Virus record (IMG/VR): IMGVR_UViG_3300048686_000146
Span: 1 to 38,895 of that record
DNA: 38,895 nucleotides
DNA from: a virus
Reading direction: 5' to 3' (one strand)
Part shown: positions 1-5,429 of the stretch, one piece after another
Numbering within the stretch: the stretch's first letter is position 1
Layout: each line of letters begins with the position of its first letter
Notes under the pieces: model-generated
Told to the model about the DNA's origin: nothing
The model's database searches: none
What the model saw: only the letters and a program-made list of their open reading frames with translations
Program-made: the position numbers and the translations under genes

Positions 1-99
1 ATTAATAGCAGTATAAGCGACTGCAACTTTACCCATATCGCTTTCACCCCTTGCTTCGCCAAACATAATTGCTGATAAACATAAGATTTCATTAATCAT
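1..99 (-). CDS. SleB-type cell wall hydrolase, N-terminal part (continues at 38887)
   Basis: This is the first 33 codons of a gene that runs off the left end. The start is ATG at 99, preceded by an AGGAAAG Shine-Dalgarno. The peptide holds the family's conserved GEARGES motif (residues 14-20), whose Glu15 is the expected catalytic acid of Hydrolase_2/SleB enzymes. Bases 1-8 equal bases 38888-38895. When that duplicate is collapsed, the reading frame continues into 38887-38633 and gives one 117-residue protein with the whole family pattern. It probably cleaves peptidoglycan, for lysis or entry. It follows the DUF1376 gene at 108-758. The identification is strong because both halves carry complementary parts of one domain. 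Confidence 0.85.
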   Translation of the reverse strand, partial: MINEILCLSAIMFGEARGESDMGKVAVAYTAIN

Positions 100-107
100 C
101 TTCTTTC

Positions 108-758
108 CTAAAATGTTACTGAAACAGGCGGTTCATCCAAGAATCTATGCTGATTTAAATAAGTGCTAGCATTAGGAATGAACTGCCCACCCTTCTCAAA
201 CCATTGCTTGCTTTGTTTTTGCCAAGCTAATGTTTTAAGAACATCTTGTAAATTAGGTCTTATCTTATTCCAAGATTTTCTTGCGGCTTCTTTACCAACC
301 TTTTTTGGATACTCTTGCCAAAAAGTATCAAAATCGGATGATATATCTATATGGTTATTAGTTATTGGTTGTTGGTTATTAGTTATTAGTTGGTTGAACA
401 TCCGTTGAACGCCCGTTGAACGCTCGTTGGACTTTGCCCGTTTTTCGGCACTTACGCGACCTGCTTTAGCGGCTAAATCTACCCGATCATGGTAGAACTT
501 AATCTCGTCATCAGCCCGTCTTTGAATAAAACCAATTTCAGTTTCCAAAAAGAAATCTTTAAGAACATTTTGAATAGCATTCTTTTCATCATCAGTCCTC
601 GCTGAAAGTAATCGATATATTTTGTCTATATCTTTAGGAAGTGGCTCTTCGTTAAGATAGTATTGATCTAATAGTTGATGGTAACAACCATGCTCTAACA
701 AAGTTAAATGGCCTGTATCAGCCCTGTAATCTGATATGTTATGTTGATAATAATGCAA
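108..758 (-). CDS. DUF1376 (YdaU-like) replication initiator/organizer
   Basis: The 216-residue protein has an N-terminal DUF1376 domain (about residues 1-105: YYQHNISDYRADTGHLTLLEHG, then LLDQYYLNEEPLP), a low-complexity polar linker (about 107-140) and a C-terminal segment typical of phage replication proteins (FWQEYPKKVGKEAARKSW, residues about 147-164). Proteins of this type act as phage replication initiators or helicase recruiters. The start is TTG at 758, supported by an AAAGGAAA Shine-Dalgarno 5-7 bases upstream; no ATG fits as well. The linker is encoded by tandem DNA repeats (353-436) that look like replication iterons. This resembles lambda O, which contains its own origin. The function is a family-based call. 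Confidence 0.75.
   Translation of the reverse strand: MHYYQHNISDYRADTGHLTLLEHGCYHQLLDQYYLNEEPLPKDIDKIYRLLSARTDDEKNAIQNVLKDFFLETEIGFIQRRADDEIKFYHDRVDLAAKAGRVSAEKRAKSNERSTGVQRMFNQLITNNQQPITNNHIDISSDFDTFWQEYPKKVGKEAARKSWNKIRPNLQDVLKTLAWQKQSKQWFEKGGQFIPNASTYLNQHRFLDEPPVSVTF
353..436. repeat. Iteron-like tandem repeats beside an AT-rich direct repeat; candidate origin
   Basis: Four tandem 11-base units start at 393, 404, 415 and 426. Each begins GTTGAAC (GTTGGAC in the last), and the second and third differ at a single base. Immediately to the left lie two copies of a 21-base AT-rich unit (353-373 and 374-392, GGTTATTAGTTATT...), which could serve as an unwinding element. The block lies inside the initiator gene, in the part coding for the linker. 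In lambdoid phages, O binds four iterons inside the O gene next to an AT-rich stretch, and this arrangement is very similar. Origin function is inferred. Confidence 0.55.
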
Positions 759-805
759 TTATTTTCCTTTCTCTTATCTTGTCTTTTTTTATTATTAAAC
801 AAATA

Positions 806-1162
806 TTATGTTTCGTGCAAGTAATTTTGTATTATTTTTTGAGCTTCCTCGAATCCATAGGCCACTTCCGCACCATAACCCATTGATTCTGCTAAATTTA
901 AGAACTCTTCCTGATTTTGTTGTAATTTTGCACCTTTTTCCTTTTTCATCTCTAAAAATAGGCCATGCTTGCCATTAGCCGGGATCATAAGGAATAGGTC
1001 GGCCACGCCTGCCGTAACCCCTTCTTGTTTTAATTTTATGGCCGTTCCTATGTGCCTAGCGCCCCCATTAGGTATGGCAAATAAGCATTTAGCCATTAAA
1101 GGATATTGAAGCCTAAACCATTTAATAAGCAAAGACTGTGCCAAGTGTTCTTGATTACGCAT
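806..1162 (-). CDS. VRR-NUC domain nuclease
   Basis: The 118-residue protein is a complete stand-alone VRR-NUC domain of the PD-(D/E)XK superfamily. It shows PNGG (31-34), GVTAGVADL (48-56, with Asp55), LFLEMK (68-73, Glu71 and Lys73 as the ExK pair) and a following Gln84. Stand-alone VRR-NUC proteins are common in phages and act as structure-selective DNA nucleases, probably in recombination or replication-fork processing. It is the first gene of the leftward transcript, facing the rightward operon across 1163-1258. A 47-base gap, T/A-rich and without obvious structure, separates it from the DUF1376 gene; the Shine-Dalgarno of that gene lies there. Confidence 0.85.
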   Translation of the reverse strand: MRNQEHLAQSLLIKWFRLQYPLMAKCLFAIPNGGARHIGTAIKLKQEGVTAGVADLFLMIPANGKHGLFLEMKKEKGAKLQQNQEEFLNLAESMGYGAEVAYGFEEAQKIIQNYLHET

Positions 1163-1258
1163 AAAAATATTTTAAAAAAAGTTTGACATGATTATTTAAA
1201 GGTATATAGTAACACCTAGCAACACAATTTTATTAACGAAACTTTTAAGGAAACTAAA
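1163..1258 (+). promoter_or_regulatory. Divergent control region with a sigma70-like rightward promoter
   Basis: This AT-rich region separates the leftward and rightward transcripts. It contains TTGACA (1183-1188), a 16-base spacer and TATAGT (1205-1210), a near-consensus sigma70 promoter pointing right. AAGGAAA (1247-1253) is the ribosome binding site of the gene at 1259. Around the -10 box, AGGT (1200-1203) and ACCT (1214-1217) form a short imperfect dyad that could be an operator, though the arms are only four bases. No comparable leftward promoter was picked out. The strong host-type promoter suggests early transcription by host RNA polymerase; no phage RNA polymerase gene is visible. Confidence 0.7.
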
Positions 1259-1561
1259 ATGGCAAAAGCAACTATCAAAATCGAAAACAACACTTTAACA
1301 GTTAGCTCAACTCAATTTGTTAAGGACATCGTTGTAACAAGTCCCTATAAAGAAGTTCTTTTTTACAGAATCCAAGAATTAGTTGGCGATGAGCCATTTA
1401 TGCAATGGGAAATTATTGGCGGTCTTACTCAAGCTGATGTAGATTATATTTGGGCTTCTTGGGATGATGACGAAGTTGCGTTAGCTCGCAAAGCCGGCAT
1501 TAAAAGTTATGATGAATTTTGGGCATCATTTGGTTACGATGATGAAGTGGTGGTTGCATAA
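1259..1561 (+). CDS. Acidic early protein of unknown function
   Basis: The 100-residue soluble acidic protein was not recognised. The N-terminal 35 residues read as beta strands (ATIKIENNTLTVSS, then FVKDIVVTSPY). The C-terminal half is rich in Asp, Glu, Trp and Phe (DYIWASWDDDE, FWASFGYDDEVVV). It is the first gene after the rightward promoter, with AAGGAAA at a good distance, so it is likely expressed first on infection. Small acidic early phage proteins often bind host enzymes or mimic DNA, but nothing in the sequence proves that here. Its stop overlaps the next start (TAATG), implying translational coupling. Confidence 0.7.
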   Translation: MAKATIKIENNTLTVSSTQFVKDIVVTSPYKEVLFYRIQELVGDEPFMQWEIIGGLTQADVDYIWASWDDDEVALARKAGIKSYDEFWASFGYDDEVVVA

Positions 1562-1818
1562 TGAAAAAACTATTAACCGCACTATTAATCTCACTCCCGA
1601 TCCTAGCGGTCGGGGGCGAGCCTGCTAAACTTCGTTATAATTGGATTGAGGGTAAATGGAATTATGCCCCTAAAGAAGCCAAGCTAAAACTTAATTGGGT
1701 TGAAAAGCAATATGAATTCGTATTGCCTAATTCAAAACTCAAACTTAATACTCAAAGCAATAACTACGAGTATGTTCAAACGCAAATCAATCCTTATCAA
1801 TCAGAAATCGAGGAATAA
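1561..1818 (+). CDS. Secreted small protein with three internal repeats
   Basis: The 85-residue protein starts with a clear signal peptide (MKKLLTALLISLPILAVGG, cleavage probably near residue 19). The mature part is three tandem units of about 18 residues, each built on K-L-x-x-N/T followed by an aromatic-rich end (KLRYNWIEGKWNYAP; KLKLNWVEKQYEFVLP; KLKLNTQSNNYEYV). Similar short exported repeat proteins are known from other phages with no assigned role. There is no lipobox Cys. It is translationally coupled to the gene before it by TAATG. An early exported protein could act at the cell envelope, for example against superinfection, but that is speculation. Confidence 0.7.
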   Translation: MKKLLTALLISLPILAVGGEPAKLRYNWIEGKWNYAPKEAKLKLNWVEKQYEFVLPNSKLKLNTQSNNYEYVQTQINPYQSEIEE

Positions 1819-1820
1819 TT

Positions 1821-1934
1821 ATGACATCACAAAACAAGAAAATAGTTATTTACGCAATTGCATTTTGGGCTTATTTTGCCTTATGGTTGTATGTTTTATA
1901 CCCTTTACTAGACAAATTCTTAAAAGGAGTATAA
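1821..1934 (+). CDS. 37-residue single-pass membrane microprotein
   Basis: The open frame ATG 1821 to TAA 1932-1934 encodes a lysine-containing N terminus (MTSQNKK) followed by one hydrophobic helix (about residues 8-31, IVIYAIAFWAYFALWLYVLY) and a short charged tail (DKFLKGV). It fills the gap between two genes with only 2 bases before it and 1 base after. The next gene's AGGAG lies in its last codons. The packing and membrane-helix character support a real gene. Function is unknown; being next to an exported protein, it may also act in the inner membrane. Confidence 0.6.
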   Translation: MTSQNKKIVIYAIAFWAYFALWLYVLYPLLDKFLKGV

Positions 1935-1935
1935 T

Positions 1936-2322
1936 ATGGCGACAAATCAACAACTTACGGGAGCTGATATGGCTAACGAAATTGCAGTTGAAAATAAGAT
2001 ACATATTCAAGCGCTTCATCATCCTGATCCTGATTTTTATGGTGAAGATGATCAAATTCGCAATATGCAAGAATTAATTGAATATTATCTAACTTTCCAA
2101 TGTAAAAATTGGGGTGATTTATTTGCTAGCGCTGAAGATACAGGCCCATTTATTAGTCGCATTCATAACATCTTGTTTGATCCTAAAGATGATGAATTAG
2201 GTCGTATCCGGGATGAGTTTAATAAAGCGATTAAAGATATGGCTAAATATGTTTATGATAACCATGAAACTAATCGTTGGGCTAAAGGCATCTATGATGC
2301 TACAATAGAAAATATCGTTTAG
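1936..2322 (+). CDS. Unknown early protein, mostly helical
   Basis: The 128-residue soluble acidic protein has no family that I recognise. It starts at ATG 1936 with AAAGGAGT seven bases upstream. The N-terminal third contains HHPDPDFYGEDDQIRNMQELIEYY (described: His38-His39 then an acidic patch). The rest appears helical (GRIRDEFNKAIKDMAKYVYD). It lies directly upstream of the ERF recombinase gene with 24 bases between, so it probably belongs to the early DNA-metabolism set. There is no signal peptide or membrane segment. Confidence 0.65.
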   Translation: MATNQQLTGADMANEIAVENKIHIQALHHPDPDFYGEDDQIRNMQELIEYYLTFQCKNWGDLFASAEDTGPFISRIHNILFDPKDDELGRIRDEFNKAIKDMAKYVYDNHETNRWAKGIYDATIENIV

Positions 2323-2346
2323 AAACTTTTAAAAGGACAAGATAAG

Positions 2347-2892
2347 ATGAAAACCTCTGATAGCATCAAACAAATTGCTGAAGCTTTAGTGTCGGCGCAA
2401 AAAGAAATTAAATTTGCCGTCAAAGATTCAACCAATCCTCACTACAAATCTAAATACGCTAATATTAATTCAGTTATTGATGCGGTTAAAAAACCGCTTA
2501 ATGATAATAATATTGCAATTCTACAATCTTTAAGCCCTTCCGATGACGGCAAACTTCATCTTACTACTCGTTTAATCCATAGTTCAGGTGAATGGATTGA
2601 AGATACTGCCGTCTGCCCTATTCAAAAGCAAGACCCTCAAGGATTGGGAAGTGCCGTTAGTTACATTCGCCGCTATAGTTTATCAGCGCTTTTGTCTGTA
2701 TATGCAGATGATGACGATGGCCAATCAGCCGCACTTAACGCATCAGATTATCTTCAAAAAATTAGCCATAGCCAAACTTTAGAAGAGCTACAAGCTAATT
2801 ATAATTTTGTTATGGGTGAAGTTAAGAATGATCGCACTTTATCTAAAATGGTTATTGAAGCTAAAGATAAAAGAAAGGCGGAATTATCATGA
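2347..2892 (+). CDS. erf: ERF-family single-strand DNA annealing protein
   Basis: The 181-residue protein has the ERF signature: NPHYKSKYANINSVIDAVKKPL begins at residue 30, and GLGSAVSYIRRYSLSALLSVYADDDDG at 99. The C-terminal 50 residues are charged and helical. ERF proteins form rings that anneal complementary single strands and support phage recombination and genome circularisation. It probably works with the YqaJ-type exonuclease at 3245-3919, the same division of labour as lambda Red beta with exo. AAAAGGACA before the start provides the ribosome site. Its stop overlaps the next start (ATGA). Confidence 0.9.
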   Translation: MKTSDSIKQIAEALVSAQKEIKFAVKDSTNPHYKSKYANINSVIDAVKKPLNDNNIAILQSLSPSDDGKLHLTTRLIHSSGEWIEDTAVCPIQKQDPQGLGSAVSYIRRYSLSALLSVYADDDDGQSAALNASDYLQKISHSQTLEELQANYNFVMGEVKNDRTLSKMVIEAKDKRKAELS

Positions 2893-3065
2893 AAATAAGC
2901 GACTTTCCAATTTTAAAAACAGATATGACTTTAAGAGATCATTTTGCTTCATTAGCTTTACAAGGAATGTTAGCAAATTCTCAACAACAAGAATATTTTG
3001 ATGATAATCTTGCTCATTTAGCATATTCATTAGCTGATGCAATGATGAAAGCGAGGAATAAATAA
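2889..3065 (+). CDS. Small phage protein of the DMTLRDHFA type
   Basis: The 58-residue product begins at ATG 2889, overlapping the erf stop by ATGA, and ends at TAA 3063-3065. It contains DMTLRDHFASLALQGMLA (residues 12-29), a pattern repeated in many small uncharacterised phage proteins near recombination genes, then a helical tail (AYSLADAMMKARNK). The following gene starts on its last base. Function is unknown. Coupling on both sides makes a real gene likely. Confidence 0.65.
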   Translation: MKISDFPILKTDMTLRDHFASLALQGMLANSQQQEYFDDNLAHLAYSLADAMMKARNK

Positions 3066-3235
3066 TGGATGATCCTATAATTCGCAATGTTTATGGCTAT
3101 CCACTTCCAACAACTGCTAAAGAACTTATGCAAGCTGAAGCAAGGCGCACTAAAGTTGAAGCTTTAAAAAGATTTTTAGGTGAAAAGTATTTATTAGCAC
3201 CTTTAACTAAAAAATTAGATAAACCACTTAAATAA
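3065..3235 (+). CDS. Small unknown protein between erf and exonuclease
   Basis: The 56-residue frame from ATG 3065 (TAATG overlap with the previous stop) to TAA 3233-3235 encodes a basic, helical peptide (AKELMQAEARRTKVEALKRFLG, residues 18-39 in outline). The DNA runs without gaps from erf to the exonuclease, and this frame fills the interval exactly, ending 9 bases before the exonuclease start. No family was recognised. Confidence 0.55.
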   Translation: MDDPIIRNVYGYPLPTTAKELMQAEARRTKVEALKRFLGEKYLLAPLTKKLDKPLK

Positions 3236-3244
3236 GGAACTAAC

Positions 3245-3919
3245 ATGGAAAGAATTATTAAGGGCATCGTTCAAGGTAGCCCGGAATGGATGTCGCTTCG
3301 AGTTGGTAAGATTGGCGGATCAAGAATAGCTGATCTGCTTACTGAAGGTCGCGGTGGTGCTGAATCTTTAATTAAACGCAAATATAAAAATGAGCTTATT
3401 AGGGAAAGATTAACAGGCCGTAAATTAGAAACCTATAAAACACCTGCAATGCAACGAGGAATCGATTTAGAGCCAATGGCTAGGGCTTGGTATGAAGTCC
3501 ATAATAATGTCTTTGTGGATCAAGTAGCAATCGTTTTACATCCTACTATTGAAGGCGGCCAATGCTCACCTGACGGATTGTGTGATGCCACAAATTCCTT
3601 GATCGAGGTCAAAATACCCAATCCCGAGAACCATTTGGATAATATTCTTACAGGTGGCAAACAATTAGAACAATATTATGATCAAGTCATGTGGCAATTG
3701 GCTTGTGTTCCCGGCTCGAATGGCAATGAAAAAAGAGAATATTGCGACCTTGTATCTTTTGATCCTGAAATGCCGGATCATTTACAAGGATTCGTAAAGC
3801 GTATTTATCGAGATGATGAATATATTAAAACAATGGAAACTGCGGTGATCGCGTTTTTATCTGAAATTGAAACTATCGTAAATAACTTAAAGGAAAATAA
3901 AAATGGCAATAACCCATGA
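3245..3919 (+). CDS. YqaJ-type (lambda exonuclease family) recombinase nuclease
   Basis: The 224-residue protein carries the YqaJ viral recombinase domain. It opens with QGSPEWMSLRVGKIGGSRI (residues 10-28), then RGIDLEPMAR (71-80), CSPDGL (107-112, Asp110), IEVKIP (120-125, Glu121 and Lys123) and QLEQYYDQVMWQL (140-152). Asp110, Glu121 and Lys123 form the PD-(D/E)XK site for metal-dependent 5'-3' resection of double-stranded ends. With the ERF protein it forms a two-component recombination system. Its last 17 bases overlap the start of the SSB-like gene. Confidence 0.9.
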   Translation: MERIIKGIVQGSPEWMSLRVGKIGGSRIADLLTEGRGGAESLIKRKYKNELIRERLTGRKLETYKTPAMQRGIDLEPMARAWYEVHNNVFVDQVAIVLHPTIEGGQCSPDGLCDATNSLIEVKIPNPENHLDNILTGGKQLEQYYDQVMWQLACVPGSNGNEKREYCDLVSFDPEMPDHLQGFVKRIYRDDEYIKTMETAVIAFLSEIETIVNNLKENKNGNNP

Positions 3920-4127
3920 TTTAATCGCTAAAACAGGCGAATATACAAACGCTAATGGCGAAACAAAAGCTCGTTGGACTAAAGTAGGCGTGGCTATGAG
4001 CAATAAACAAGGTGGCACTTCACTTCTTATTGAATCAATCCCTGTCAATTTTGATGGTTGGGTAACAATGAGAGAGCCGCAACCTAAACAAGGTGGCGCG
4101 GAAGATAAAACTGACTTGCCATTTTAA
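3903..4127 (+). CDS. SSB-like protein with a DLPF tail
   Basis: The 74-residue protein starts at ATG 3903 inside the exonuclease 3' end, where AAGGAAAAT gives the ribosome site. It has a short beta-rich body (EYTNANGETKARWTKVGVAM, then a strand pair), a flexible Lys/Gly/Gln stretch (QPKQGGAEDK) and ends in TDLPF. An acidic DxLPF tip is the partner-binding tail of bacterial single-strand DNA-binding proteins, and the gene sits beside the annealing protein and exonuclease. It is shorter than a canonical OB-fold SSB, so the call is a functional analogy. Confidence 0.5.
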   Translation: MAITHDLIAKTGEYTNANGETKARWTKVGVAMSNKQGGTSLLIESIPVNFDGWVTMREPQPKQGGAEDKTDLPF

Positions 4128-4221
4128 TGATTTTCTTGATGGTTTTGTTTAGCAAAAAAGTCATAATTTGCAATACAAACTGCAATTGTTAGGTTTGTAT
4201 AACATTTATAAAGGACTAATT
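4128..4221 (+). promoter_or_regulatory. Leader region of pqqA with an inverted repeat and strong ribosome site
   Basis: This 94-base gap is the largest in the rightward operon. ATACAAAC (4173-4180) and GTTTGTAT (4193-4200) are perfect 8-base inverted arms around a 12-base spacer. The right arm runs into TATAAC (4198-4203), a possible -10 box, but I find no convincing -35 at the right distance. The dyad could be an operator over a weak promoter or an RNA hairpin. AAAGGA (4210-4215), six bases before ATG 4222, is an excellent Shine-Dalgarno. The separate leader suggests pqqA expression is set apart from the recombination genes. Confidence 0.45.
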
Positions 4222-4293
4222 ATGTGGACTAAACCATCAGCAACAGAAATGAGATTTGGCTTTGAAGTAACGATGTATGTTATGAATAAGTAA
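4222..4293 (+). CDS. pqqA: PqqA, coenzyme PQQ precursor peptide
   Basis: The 23-codon gene encodes a peptide beginning MWTKP and ending FGFEVTMYVMNK. PqqA is a 22-29-residue ribosomal peptide. The radical SAM enzyme PqqE, with chaperone PqqD, cross-links its conserved Glu and Tyr; later enzymes (PqqF/G, PqqB, PqqC) turn that pair into pyrroloquinoline quinone. All hallmarks are present: MW-x-KP at the start, Arg11, Gly13, then Glu15-Val-Thr-Met-Tyr19 with the required E-x3-Y spacing. Length equals the 23-24 residues usual in gamma- and betaproteobacteria. No pqqB-E is in the window, so host enzymes must process it. It has its own leader, a strong ribosome site and a terminator directly after the stop. 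Confidence 0.9.
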   Translation: MWTKPSATEMRFGFEVTMYVMNK

Positions 4294-4294
4294 A

Positions 4295-4322
4295 AAAAGA
4301 GGGGCTTAATTGCCCCTTTTTT
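4295..4322 (+). terminator. Intrinsic terminator after pqqA, possibly bidirectional
   Basis: GGGGC (4301-4305), loop TTAATT and GCCCC (4312-4316) form a GC stem followed by six T (4317-4322). The A-run before the stem (4292-4298) pairs with the T-run and would serve as the T tract for transcripts arriving from the opposite strand. It sits between the ends of two converging transcripts, pqqA from the left and the gene at 4328-4507 from the right. Confidence 0.85.
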
Positions 4323-4327
4323 ATATA

Positions 4328-4507
4328 TCACTTTTTTTCAATTAATTCGTGCCTTCTATTCCAACTAGCTTCATACCACCACCAATCACGCCTAAACTTA
4401 TCAATTAAATCATGTTTTCTTTTGTTTCTATCAGATACTCTTTTTTTTCTCATTCGTCTGTTAGAGCTTGATATAACCCATTTAGATGGGCATTCATAAA
4501 CAATCAT
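4328..4507 (-). CDS. Small basic protein, last gene of the leftward transcript
   Basis: The 59-residue frame starts at ATG 4507, overlapping the previous stop by ATGA, and stops at 4328. The product is strongly basic (NRRMRKKRVSDRNKRKHDL, about residues 16-34) with a Trp-rich patch (RDWWWYEASW, about 40-49). It could bind nucleic acid, but no family was recognised. It ends 5 bases from the convergent terminator. Confidence 0.6.
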   Translation of the reverse strand: MIVYECPSKWVISSSNRRMRKKRVSDRNKRKHDLIDKFRRDWWWYEASWNRRHELIEKK

Positions 4508-4701
4508 TTAATATAATGTTCGCCTGTAGCGCCATTTTGGCCAATAATATCTATACGATCCTCATCCCAAGATGTTGTTTCGTCTGAATCAAAATACTCT
4601 TCCTTTTTACCAAAAATAGAATCGTAATTATCATCCCATTTTTTCTTTTGTTTAAGTTTAGTTGCTGATCCTTTTCCTGCTTCGCTATATTTACTCGCCA
4701 T
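4504..4701 (-). CDS. Small hydrophilic phage protein (KGSATKL type)
   Basis: The 65-residue charged protein has an N-terminal SEAGKGSATKLKQKKKWDDN (residues 6-25), which contains FGKK shortly after (residues 30-33). The pattern 'GKGS-x-R/K ... D-N-x-D-x-I-F' recurs in small proteins of podovirus- and siphovirus-type phages with no assigned role. The C-terminal half is acidic. The start overlaps the upstream HNH gene by 11 bases and the stop overlaps the next gene by ATGA, so translation is coupled. Confidence 0.65.
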   Translation of the reverse strand: MASKYSEAGKGSATKLKQKKKWDDNYDSIFGKKEEYFDSDETTSWDEDRIDIIGQNGATGEHYIK

Positions 4702-5053
4702 AATTTTCCCTCACCCATTTAGAAAAGTTAATTAATTCTGATTTATCTGCCGTAAGCTTCATAGCATTGGCTTTGAATGATATTACCTGAATATTGCCTT
4801 TAATGTAACCTTTTGCATTGTCTATTCTATCAAGGCTAGGGCTTAAATCGCGGTTACCATCGATGGCTTTTTTAATAGGAAGTCCCAAAATGGGACATAT
4901 TTCAGGAATGACTATATCGGATATTTCTATGTTGAATTCAATACCTTTTTTTAAGGCACGATGTCGAGCTAATTGAAAAAGATTTTTTTCTCGGTTCTTG
5001 TCTTTCCAAGCCCTTAAATACTCTTTCGTTTTACTCTTATCTTTAAGGGGCAT
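4691..5053 (-). CDS. HNH endonuclease (homing-type)
   Basis: The 120-residue protein is taken from ATG 5053. The open frame extends upstream to a TTG, but that extension only overlaps the membrane protein gene at 5055-5228. It carries a basic N terminus, CPILG (53-57), SLDRIDNAKGYIKGN (73-87) and QVISFKANAMK (89-99), the pattern of phage HNH nucleases. Such genes are often mobile homing nucleases; others help DNA packaging. Its place among small genes at the end of the late transcript, away from terminase, favours a free-standing mobile nuclease. Confidence 0.8.
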   Translation of the reverse strand: MPLKDKSKTKEYLRAWKDKNREKNLFQLARHRALKKGIEFNIEISDIVIPEICPILGLPIKKAIDGNRDLSPSLDRIDNAKGYIKGNIQVISFKANAMKLTADKSELINFSKWVRENYGE

Positions 5054-5054
5054 T

Positions 5055-5228
5055 TTATTTTTTAAATTTACTGCGCGCCCATTCGTAAATTCTAATGCAA
5101 TACCAAAATATTGATAATAATGCCGCAATAGCCGGTAAAAATTTCATAATAGTTCCAAGAACTGTAATTCCCGAAACTGTATCAACGATATGCTTTGTAT
5201 GTTCGTTGATGTCATCAATATGCTTCAT
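5055..5228 (-). CDS. 57-residue membrane protein, holin-like in shape
   Basis: The open frame ATG 5228 to TAA 5055 was identified by reading the interval before the HNH gene. The N-terminal 20 residues are polar (MKHIDDINEHTKHIVDTVSG), followed by a long hydrophobic span (about 21-48, ITVLGTIMKFLPAIAALLSIFWYCI) and a basic tail (RIYEWARSKFKK). This resembles small late phage membrane proteins with the motif PAIAALxxIxWxxIRIYEW, some regarded as class II-like holins. A 1-base gap separates it from the HNH start. Whether it is a second holin is open. Confidence 0.65.
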   Translation of the reverse strand: MKHIDDINEHTKHIVDTVSGITVLGTIMKFLPAIAALLSIFWYCIRIYEWARSKFKK

Positions 5229-5243
5229 TATTTATTCTTTCTA

Positions 5244-5429
5244 CTAATTAATAACATGATCTTCAAGGGCAATATAAAGACTGTCAGGACTAGATATATA
5301 AGCAATAGAGCCATTAGATAGTAAAATAACCAAATAATGCTTGCCATCGAAATAGTCAGCGTCAATATTTTGGATTGTTTTATTTTGTAGAGAATCGAAG
5401 ATTTCATTTATGGTTCTAGGTTTTTGCAT
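5244..5429 (-). CDS. Small unknown protein downstream of glycosyltransferase
   Basis: The 61-residue protein has a beta-rich centre (IQNIDADYFDGKHYLVILL, then NGSIAYISS) and no membrane segment or recognisable motif. Its start overlaps the glycosyltransferase C-domain gene by 14 bases, so it is probably translated by coupling. It may be specific to this fibre and glycosylation cassette. Confidence 0.55.
   Translation of the reverse strand: MQKPRTINEIFDSLQNKTIQNIDADYFDGKHYLVILLSNGSIAYISSPDSLYIALEDHVIN

Noticed and set aside
1930-1935. TATAAT as an internal promoter before 1936
   Set aside because: It lies between the Shine-Dalgarno and the ATG with no room for transcription start upstream, so it is probably chance.
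1700-2077. Overlapping frames on both strands around 1700-2077
   Set aside because: They conflict with the coupled gene series on the plus strand (1561-1818, 1821-1934, 1936-2322), which has proper ribosome sites.
4222-4293. pqqA frame as a chance short ORF
   Set aside because: Agreement at the MW-KP, R-G, E-x3-Y positions, exact family length, strong ribosome site and adjacent terminator together make chance very unlikely.
5054-5128. N-terminal extension of the HNH gene to a TTG at 5128
   Set aside because: The extension is only the other frame of the 57-residue membrane protein gene; the HNH pattern fits a start at ATG 5053.
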